64,000 bases of DNA from assembly GCA_013215825.1 (NCBI GenBank), contig JABSQN010000005.1, forward strand, positions 160,001 through 224,000, in the 5' to 3' direction. A program made the translations under genes and the position numbers. Origin of the DNA: Piscirickettsiaceae bacterium. GTDB taxonomy: Bacteria; Pseudomonadota; Gammaproteobacteria; Nitrosococcales; Methylophagaceae. Below, one piece after another: positions 58,356 to 64,000 of this stretch. The notes under the pieces were generated by a model. The model had not been told where the DNA came from. It was given only the letters and a program-made list of their open reading frames with translations, and did no database searches. Each line of letters begins with the position of its first letter. The first letter of the stretch is position 1.

Positions 58356-59372
58356 ATGGATAAAAAGCTAATTGAAACTATTATTTCAGGTAGTTATTCA
58401 CTCGTTTTACATATTGTATTACTGGGCTTGTTTATTATTGGTATGGACTCGCCATCAACGCCACATGTTATTGCTCAGCCAAAAGTTAATATTGTGCAAG
58501 CAACGGTTGTCAATGAATCACAAGTTTTACAAGAAATGGCTAAGCTACAAGAGTTTGAAGATAAAAAGAAGCAAAGAGAACTCGATCGTCAGGCAGAAGT
58601 TGATAAGCAATTAAAAGAAACACAAGATGCATTAGCATTAAAAAAGAAAGAATCACTTGAGCAGAAAAAACAAGCAGAAAAAGAAAAGCAAAAACGTGAA
58701 TTAAAAGTAAAACAAGAAAAAGAAAAAATCAAAAAGCTTGAGCAACAACGAAAGCTTGAAGATAAAAAACGCTTAAAAGCAAAAGCTGACCGAAAAATTG
58801 AAGAAGATAAGAAATTTAAAGCAGAACAAGAGCGTCGTGTAGCAGAAGAAAAACGAAAATTAGCCGAAGCAGATCGACAAGCAGAAGAGCGTCGAATAAA
58901 AGAAGCAGAAAAAGCACGTAAGCTGGCAGAAGAGAAAGAGCGTCAAGCGGTAGAGGCGCGTAAACGTGCAGAAAAATTAAAGGAAGAAGCAGCGCGCCAA
59001 GCTCAGCGTGAAGAAGCTGATAGGATGATACAGCAGGGCCTGGAAGCTGAGTTTGCAAAGGAAGAGCTTGAGCGATCAGAAAAACGTGTTGCAGATGTTG
59101 TTAATCGATACTCTGAAATTATTAGACAAAAGGTAAGCCGTAATTGGAGTAAACCTGCAAGTTCAGAAAGTGGTTTAGAAACCACGTTGCGTGTCGCTTT
59201 ATTACCGAGTGGCGATGTTAAATCAGTCTCAATCATCAAAAAAAGTGGTAATGAACTTTTTGATAGATCGGTACGAACCGCTATTTATAAAGCAGCGCCA
59301 TTCACATTACCGACAGATCTAGCAGCAAGGAAAAAGTTTAAGAATTTCCAATTTATATTTAAACCCGAATAG
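58356..59372 (+). CDS. tolA: Tol-Pal energy transducer TolA
   Basis: Spans the periplasm from the TolQR channel to TolB/Pal. 338 aa. One N-terminal membrane helix (about residues 12-32) is followed by a very long Lys/Glu/Ala-rich helix (about 55-230) of low complexity. The globular C-terminal domain III has VNRYSEIIRQKVSRNWSKPA and DVKSVSIIKKSGNELFDRSV. The base composition of the middle is strongly A-rich because of Lys/Glu codons, which is normal for tolA. Confidence 0.95.
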   Translation: MDKKLIETIISGSYSLVLHIVLLGLFIIGMDSPSTPHVIAQPKVNIVQATVVNESQVLQEMAKLQEFEDKKKQRELDRQAEVDKQLKETQDALALKKKESLEQKKQAEKEKQKRELKVKQEKEKIKKLEQQRKLEDKKRLKAKADRKIEEDKKFKAEQERRVAEEKRKLAEADRQAEERRIKEAEKARKLAEEKERQAVEARKRAEKLKEEAARQAQREEADRMIQQGLEAEFAKEELERSEKRVADVVNRYSEIIRQKVSRNWSKPASSESGLETTLRVALLPSGDVKSVSIIKKSGNELFDRSVRTAIYKAAPFTLPTDLAARKKFKNFQFIFKPE

Positions 59373-59385
59373 AGGATTTGAACTA

Positions 59386-60684
59386 ATGATTAAACGTGGC
59401 TTAGCTTTAAGTTGGTTCTTGATGATATTTTTATCATGGCAAGCACAAGCTGAATTAGTAATTGAAATTACAGGTGGCACCGAAGCAGCGTTGCCCATTG
59501 CCGTAGTCCCCTTTGGTAATGAAGGTTTTGCTGCACCAGAAGATATTTCAGCCGTTATTCGGAATGATTTAGCACGAAGTGGTCGTTTTGCTCCTTTACC
59601 TGAGCAAGACTTGATTTCTAGCCCACATGAAAAGTCTGACATTAACTTTATGGATTGGCGTTTATTACGTTCAGAAGGTCTATTGGTGGGGAAAGTTAGC
59701 AGTATTGATGGTGAAACCTATCAAGTACAGTTCCAGCTATTTGATGTTTATAAAGGCAAACAATTGGTGGGCAAGCGCTATCAAGTGCCGGCATCAGGTT
59801 TACGTCGATTAGCTCATCAAATTGCCGATCAAGTGTATCAAACCTTAACGGGTGAAATGGGTGTGTTCTCAACGCGATTAGCATTTGTCACTGTATTGAA
59901 AAATACAGATGGCACTAAGCGATATGCACTACAAGTATCTGACTCTGATGGTGCTAATCCACGCACGGTATTGCAATCAAGACAGCCTATTTTGTCACCC
60001 AGTTGGTCGCCAGATGGCGAACGTTTGAGCTATGTGTCTTTTGAAAATGGTAATGCCGAAGTATTTGTCCAAGAAATGCGTAGCGGTCGCCGTGATTCTA
60101 TTGCCGCTTTTAAGGGAATTAATAGTGCGCCAGCATGGTCGCCAGATGGTTTAAAGATAGCGCTCACCTTATCAAAATCAGGTAACTCTGAAATTTATAT
60201 ACTCGAATTAGCAAGCGGTAAATTATCACGGGTAACGCATAATTCTCAGGCGATTGATACCGAAGCTGTGTGGATGCCAAATGGTCGTGAATTATTGTTC
60301 ACATCAGATCGTGGTGGGCGACCACAGATATATAAAGTTTCTGCTGATGGTGGCCGAGCAAAACGAATCACATTTGAAGGGCGTTATAATGCGTCGCCAG
60401 ACGTATCAGCCGATGGTCGAATGATGACAATGGTTTATGGTCAAAATGGTCAATTTTATATTGCGGTACAGGATTTGGAAACAGGAGCGGTTCAAGTGTT
60501 GACTGAAACAGGACGAGATGAATCGCCAAGCTTTGCGCCAAATGGCCGCATGATCCTGTATGCTACCGAGAAAAATGGCAAAGCTGAATTGGCTGCCGTG
60601 TCGATAGATGGTCGGATACATCAGCGTTTAGGCGAATCTGGTCGTGGAGTGCGTGAGCCCGCATGGTCACCCATTAGAAAATAA
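59386..60684 (+). CDS. tolB: Tol-Pal periplasmic beta-propeller protein TolB
   Basis: 432 aa. The signal peptide ends at WQAQA. The N-terminal domain contacts TolA; a six-bladed beta-propeller then contacts Pal, with repeated blades such as LSPSWSPDGERLSYVSFENG, SAPAWSPDGLKIALTLSKSG, AVWMPNGRELLFTSDRGG and ESPSFAPNGRMILYATEKNG. Located between tolA and pal as expected. Confidence 0.97.
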   Translation: MIKRGLALSWFLMIFLSWQAQAELVIEITGGTEAALPIAVVPFGNEGFAAPEDISAVIRNDLARSGRFAPLPEQDLISSPHEKSDINFMDWRLLRSEGLLVGKVSSIDGETYQVQFQLFDVYKGKQLVGKRYQVPASGLRRLAHQIADQVYQTLTGEMGVFSTRLAFVTVLKNTDGTKRYALQVSDSDGANPRTVLQSRQPILSPSWSPDGERLSYVSFENGNAEVFVQEMRSGRRDSIAAFKGINSAPAWSPDGLKIALTLSKSGNSEIYILELASGKLSRVTHNSQAIDTEAVWMPNGRELLFTSDRGGRPQIYKVSADGGRAKRITFEGRYNASPDVSADGRMMTMVYGQNGQFYIAVQDLETGAVQVLTETGRDESPSFAPNGRMILYATEKNGKAELAAVSIDGRIHQRLGESGRGVREPAWSPIRK

Positions 60685-60735
60685 ATGATGTCGTATGAAT
60701 TCTTATAATAGTGTGGTTTTCTCAGGAGTGTTCCA

Positions 60736-61323
60736 ATGAAATTAATTAAATTAACAGCAATATTATTAACATTAACATGGCTTTCAGGCTGTAATACATT
60801 AGGTTTAGGTAAAGATGAACCGGATGTTGCGATAGAAGGTGGTGAGGTAATTGTTGAAGATCGTAATGCCGACTCGTCAGGTGTTGAAGGTGACAATGCG
60901 ATCGGTACGGATATTGGTGCTGAAACTCAAGTGATTGTGGGTGAAGACCCGTATCAAGGTAATGAATTAAACGATCCAGCTAGTCCGTTATCAAATCGTG
61001 TTGTCTATTTTGAATACGATAGCAGCGCGGTAAGAGCTGAAGACCAAGTGACATTAGAGGCGCATGCAGCTTATTTAGCGGACAATTCCAATATCACTAT
61101 TCGATTGATTGGCCATACAGATGAACGTGGTTCTCGTGAATATAATCTCGCATTAGGTGAACGCAGAGCATTAGGTGTTCGCCAATTATTGATGTTGCAA
61201 GGCGCAAGTATTAAGCAGTTTCAAATAACAAGCTTGGGTGAAGAGCGTCCACAGCTTGAAGGGTTTGATGAGTCTGTCTGGCAACAAAACCGTCGTGTTG
61301 AATTGATTTACATAGGACAATAA
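60736..61323 (+). CDS. pal: Peptidoglycan-associated lipoprotein Pal
   Basis: Outer-membrane lipoprotein that binds peptidoglycan and TolB. 195 aa. The lipobox LSGC places the lipidated Cys at residue 18. A linker rich in Glu, Asp and Gly follows, then the OmpA-like domain with VVYFEYDSSAVRAED, IRLIGHTDERGSREYNLALG and QNRRVELIY, including the diaminopimelate-binding NLALGERRA motif. A ribosome site (CAGGAG) precedes the ATG. Confidence 0.97.
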   Translation: MKLIKLTAILLTLTWLSGCNTLGLGKDEPDVAIEGGEVIVEDRNADSSGVEGDNAIGTDIGAETQVIVGEDPYQGNELNDPASPLSNRVVYFEYDSSAVRAEDQVTLEAHAAYLADNSNITIRLIGHTDERGSREYNLALGERRALGVRQLLMLQGASIKQFQITSLGEERPQLEGFDESVWQQNRRVELIYIGQ

Positions 61324-61325
61324 GA

Positions 61326-62171
61326 ATGAAAGTAATGGCTAAAAAAGCCTTGGTGCTAGCATTAATGTTAACGCCGATGATCGCGGGCAATGTTTGGGCT
61401 GATGAAGCGGCACTATCTCAACGTATTGAACGCTTGGAACGGATCATTAAAGGTCAAGGTTTAATGTCATTGCTAGGTCGTGTTGATCAACTTCAAAATG
61501 AAGTACAACGCCTAAATGGTGATAACGAATCATTACGCCATGAATTAGAAACAATGCAAAAACGTCAGCGTGAATTGTATTTAGATTTAGATCAACGCTT
61601 GCAAGCTCGAGTTGTTGTGCCCGCTTCTACAGTTGTTCCAGAAACGGTAGTGACGGAACCGTCGAATTCAGCTCCTATTGAGGAAGTGGTATCACAGCAG
61701 CCTCAGTCTGATATTGTTAATGGAGCAAGTGCTGTAGAAAATACAGAGCAAGCTAAAATACCAGATAGCACGCCAGTAGCCGTAGAAAATGGTGAGGCAG
61801 CATATCAAGCAGCATTGCAAACACTGCGTAGCGGTCAATATGAGCAAGCAGTAACTGCATTAACTGCATTTCCTGAAAAATATCCGCACAGTAGTTATCT
61901 GCCAAATGCCTATTATTGGCAGGGTGAAGCTAACTATGTGCTTCGTCATTTTTATTTGGCAATCGCAGCATTCCAAAATGTAATAGATCGCTTTCCTGCA
62001 AGTAGCAAAGTCGCAGATGCAACCTTGAAACAAGGTTTTAGTCAATATGAATTGGGTAAAGTTGATGAGGCGAAAGTCACATTAAGCAACGTAATGGCGC
62101 AATATCCAAATACATCTGCCGCACGTTTAGCAAAAGTAAGATTAGATCGTATTAAACAAGATACGCAATAA
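61326..62171 (+). CDS. cpoB: Cell division coordinator CpoB (YbgF)
   Basis: Periplasmic protein coordinating PBP1B and Tol during division. 281 aa. The signal peptide ends at GNVWA. An N-terminal trimerising coiled coil (SQRIERLERIIKGQG, QNEVQRLNGDNESLRHELE) is followed by a Ser/Val/Pro-rich linker. The C-terminal TPR repeats read GQYEQAVTALTAFPEKYPHS, SYLPNAYYWQGEANYVLRHF and PASSKVADATLKQGFSQYEL. Starts 3 bases after pal. Confidence 0.94.
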   Translation: MKVMAKKALVLALMLTPMIAGNVWADEAALSQRIERLERIIKGQGLMSLLGRVDQLQNEVQRLNGDNESLRHELETMQKRQRELYLDLDQRLQARVVVPASTVVPETVVTEPSNSAPIEEVVSQQPQSDIVNGASAVENTEQAKIPDSTPVAVENGEAAYQAALQTLRSGQYEQAVTALTAFPEKYPHSSYLPNAYYWQGEANYVLRHFYLAIAAFQNVIDRFPASSKVADATLKQGFSQYELGKVDEAKVTLSNVMAQYPNTSAARLAKVRLDRIKQDTQ

Positions 62172-62196
62172 CCACATACAGAAGTAAAAATACCCC

Positions 62197-62838
62197 ATGG
62201 CACAGTGTCGAATTACTGAAATTTTCTACTCCTTGCAAGGGGAAACCCGAACAGTTGGCTTGCCCACCGTCTTTGTTCGCCTAACAGGATGCCCTTTGCG
62301 TTGCTCATACTGTGATACTGCTTATGCATTTCATGGTGGTGATAAAATGGACATTAGTGAGATTGTTCAACAAGTCCAATCTTATAATCCTCGTTATGTC
62401 ACCGTTACAGGCGGCGAACCACTAGCTCAGAAATCCTGTTATGAATTATTGACCGCGCTGTGTGACCTCAATGTCGAAGTATCATTAGAAACTAGTGGTG
62501 CAATGGATATTTCAAATATTGATCCACGCGTTGTCTGTGTGATGGATTTAAAAACACCGGCATCAGGCGAAGAAGCTAAAAACAAATATGAAAATATCGC
62601 CAAATTATCATCACAAGATCAAATAAAGTTCGTTATATGTGACAGAAAGGACTATGACTGGTCCGTTAAGAAGTTAGCAGAATATGATTTAGCCAATAAA
62701 TGTGATGTTTTATTCTCTCCGATTCATGGGGAACTAAAACCCTCAGATCTGGCTGATTGGATAATTCAAGATAATTTACCTGTAAGAATGCAAATACAAA
62801 TGCATAAATACCTTTGGAATGATGAGCAAGGTCGATGA
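62197..62838 (+). CDS. queE: 7-carboxy-7-deazaguanine synthase
   Basis: Radical SAM enzyme of queuosine/deazapurine synthesis; converts carboxy-tetrahydropterin to carboxy-deazaguanine. 213 aa. The cluster-binding CxxxCxxC is in [17 protein letters not shown], preceded by [19 protein letters not shown]; the SAM-binding [11 protein letters not shown] follows. Its stop overlaps the queC start (ATGA). Placement after pal-cpoB is common in gammaproteobacteria. Confidence 0.96.
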   Translation: MAQCRITEIFYSLQGETRTVGLPTVFVRLTGCPLRCSYCDTAYAFHGGDKMDISEIVQQVQSYNPRYVTVTGGEPLAQKSCYELLTALCDLNVEVSLETSGAMDISNIDPRVVCVMDLKTPASGEEAKNKYENIAKLSSQDQIKFVICDRKDYDWSVKKLAEYDLANKCDVLFSPIHGELKPSDLADWIIQDNLPVRMQIQMHKYLWNDEQGR

Positions 62839-63506
62839 AACGAGCAGTAATCCTTCTTTCTGGTGGACTTGATTCTGTCACCGTCTTAGCAATGGCAAAA
62901 GAACAAGGCTTTGAATGTTATACCTTGAGCTTTAATTATGGTCAGCGCCATGATGTTGAACTTGTTGCCGCCGAGAAGTTATCCAAACAAATGGGCGTTA
63001 AGGAACATAAAGTAATTCCCATTGATTTACGTTCTATAGGTGGTTCAGCATTAACAGATGATGCTATCGATGTTCCCGAACATCATGAAGTAGGTATTCC
63101 TGTTACTTATGTCCCCGCACGAAACACCGTATTTCTATCGATAGCACTAGGCTGGGCAGAGGTTTTATCTGCCCAAGCAATCTTTGTCGGCGTGAATGCG
63201 GTTGATTACTCTGGTTATCCAGATTGCAGGCCAGAATTTATTAGCGCCTTTGAACAATTAGCAAACCTAGCAACTCAAGCCGGAGTAGAAGGGCATAAAT
63301 TAACAATTCATACACCCTTAATAAATATGAGTAAGGCTGAAATTATTCAGCACGGTATAAAGCTAGGTATTGATTATAGCCAGACAGTATCGTGTTATCA
63401 GGCGGATAATAAAGGTAGAGCGTGTGGCCACTGTGACTCATGTTACTTTAGGCAACAAGGTTTTAAGCAAGCTGGCATAGTAGATCCTACGCGTTATCAA
63501 GGTTAA
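62835..63506 (+). CDS. queC: 7-cyano-7-deazaguanine synthase
   Basis: ATP-dependent conversion of carboxy-deazaguanine to preQ0. 223 aa. The PP-loop SGGLDSVTV is near the N-terminus, with [18 protein letters not shown] and [20 protein letters not shown] further on. Zinc ligands lie in [20 protein letters not shown] near the C-terminus. Immediately downstream of queE; the other queuosine genes are elsewhere. Confidence 0.97.
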   Translation: MKRAVILLSGGLDSVTVLAMAKEQGFECYTLSFNYGQRHDVELVAAEKLSKQMGVKEHKVIPIDLRSIGGSALTDDAIDVPEHHEVGIPVTYVPARNTVFLSIALGWAEVLSAQAIFVGVNAVDYSGYPDCRPEFISAFEQLANLATQAGVEGHKLTIHTPLINMSKAEIIQHGIKLGIDYSQTVSCYQADNKGRACGHCDSCYFRQQGFKQAGIVDPTRYQG

Positions 63507-63832
63507 TCTACACCAAACCTTGGTTCATCCATTGTTTCAGCCTTATAGATATCAAACTTATCTAATGCTTTAACTAAATTAAGGTGGCGTTGCTGGTTCT
63601 AACCAAAGCGAATATAGGCTACCGCACATTTAACAATTTCATTTGATTTATGGTTCTGTTCCGCTAGGTATAGCATCGTGTGGCCAAAGCATGAGGATAG
63701 TTATCCTGCTCACAAAGTTGGCTCTGCATAATTAAGAGCTCCTTTATATATAGAGTTATCGGGTTTAATGATGGTCGTAATAATGCCTTCAACTTGAGTG
63801 GTAAAAATAATTATTGTTTTAGGGCTTGCCAT
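63503..63832 (-). pseudogene. Decayed 110-codon reading frame of unknown family
   Basis: On the minus strand an ATG at 63832 opens MASPKTIIIFTTQVEGII, then PDNSIYKGALNYAEPTL. The same frame continues, across three in-frame stops (TGA, TAA, TAG), with GHTMLYLAEQNHKSNEIVKC and NQQRHLNLVKALDKFDIY to a final TAA at 63503-63505. Between the first two stops a shifted frame reads CEQDNYPHA, which suggests compensating small indels. The readable protein-like text indicates a recently decayed gene. Its 3' end overlaps the last bases of queC. I do not recognise the family. Confidence 0.45.
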
Positions 63833-63853
63833 TTCTGTCAAATGGCGTATCAT
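63826..63853 (+). promoter_or_regulatory. Promoter of tRNA-Lys
   Basis: -35 TTGCCA (63826-63831) and -10 TATCAT (63848-63853) with a 16-base spacer lie 16 bases before the tRNA. The following GC-rich stretch TCCGCGTC is a discriminator of the kind linked to stringent control of stable-RNA genes. Confidence 0.55.
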
Positions 63854-63869
63854 TCCGCGTCTTGAGTTT

Positions 63870-63945
63870 GGGCCGTTAGCTCAGTTGGTAGAGCACCGGA
63901 CTTTTAATCCGATGGTCCCGCGTTCGAATCGCGGACGGCCCACCA
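63870..63945 (+). tRNA. tRNA-Lys, anticodon UUU
   Basis: 76 bases that fold into a complete cloverleaf. The acceptor stem GGGCCGT/ACGGCCC is 7 bp, and the D-loop has AGCTCAGTTGGTAGAGC. The anticodon loop is CTTTTAA with anticodon TTT, the T-loop is GTTCGAATC, and the 3' CCA is encoded in the DNA. It reads lysine AAA/AAG codons. Confidence 0.97.
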
Positions 63946-64000
63946 AACTTATTTATAAATGATTGTTTGAGAAGTTTGAAAATAATCATTGACAGTCCTG

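Noticed and set aside
58540..59060. Low-complexity A-rich tract that might be a repeat array
   Set aside because: It encodes the Lys/Glu/Ala-rich helix of TolA and has no regular DNA period or spacers, so it is neither CRISPR nor a tandem repeat.
62172..62196. Possible preQ1 riboswitch before queE
   Set aside because: Only 25 bases separate cpoB and queE and they show no stem-loop/pseudoknot pattern.
63989..63994. Consensus -35 hexamer TTGACA at the window end
   Set aside because: The -10 region and any gene lie beyond the window, so a promoter cannot be supported.

Overview
The window is a gammaproteobacterial chromosome segment of low to moderate G+C. Genes for tetrahydromethanopterin (H4MPT)-linked formaldehyde oxidation (fae, mch and cofactor-biosynthesis genes) sit inside an otherwise standard gammaproteobacterial backbone (ponA-pilMNOPQ-aroKB-damX, ruvCAB, tol-pal, groESL, glnE). 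With NhaR/NhaA this suggests an aerobic, probably marine, methylotroph of the Methylophaga type. That assignment is inferred from gene content, not from a marker gene.

Layout. 1-1.8 kb: penicillin-binding protein 1A, cut by the window edge. 2.1-7.0 kb: type IV pilus assembly operon pilMNOPQ. 7.1-10.2 kb: aroK, aroB and a DamX-like SPOR protein. 10.2-19.6 kb: the C1 cofactor island. It holds a PLP decarboxylase, an MfnE-like kinase, pabB, an MfnF-like protein, an MfnD-like ATP-grasp ligase and a HisA-like TIM barrel, followed by mch-orf5-orf7-fae. 19.6-30 kb: cca, slt, an orphan protein resembling c-di-GMP-binding FimW, trmL, mltD, and an aldehyde dehydrogenase paired with an acetolactate-synthase-like TPP enzyme. 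30.3-33.3 kb: nhaR-nhaA with a TMEM165/GDT1-family transporter. 33.4-33.9 kb: a decayed IS982-type transposase. 34-36.2 kb: the GAPDH-ArsJ arsenate resistance pair. 36.4-46.3 kb: an SH3-domain protein, a phosphate-selective porin, and phoU, pstB, pstA, pstC and pstS, with two Pho boxes. 46.4-49 kb: fxsA and groESL behind a sigma-32-type promoter. 49.1-57.2 kb: glnE, ilvE, a YebC-family gene, ruvC, ruvA, dapD, ruvB and ybgC. 57.2-63.5 kb: tolQRAB-pal-cpoB, then queE-queC. 63.5-64 kb: a decayed reading frame and tRNA-Lys(UUU).

How parts work together. Fae condenses formaldehyde with H4MPT and Mch carries the C1 unit on to formyl-H4MPT. The neighbouring genes look like the machinery for the two C1 carriers: pABA for H4MPT, and MfnD/E/F homologues for a methanofuran-like cofactor. 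Several of these (PLP decarboxylase, HisA-like, CitG-like, RimK-like) have no settled role and are the most interesting content. The phosphate section joins outer-membrane uptake, periplasmic capture and ABC import under apparent PhoB control, next to a system that disposes of arsenate, the toxic phosphate analogue.

Three 80-bp REPIN-like palindromic elements lie between genes at 36.2, 40.1 and 45.1 kb. No CRISPR array, prophage or intact insertion sequence was seen.
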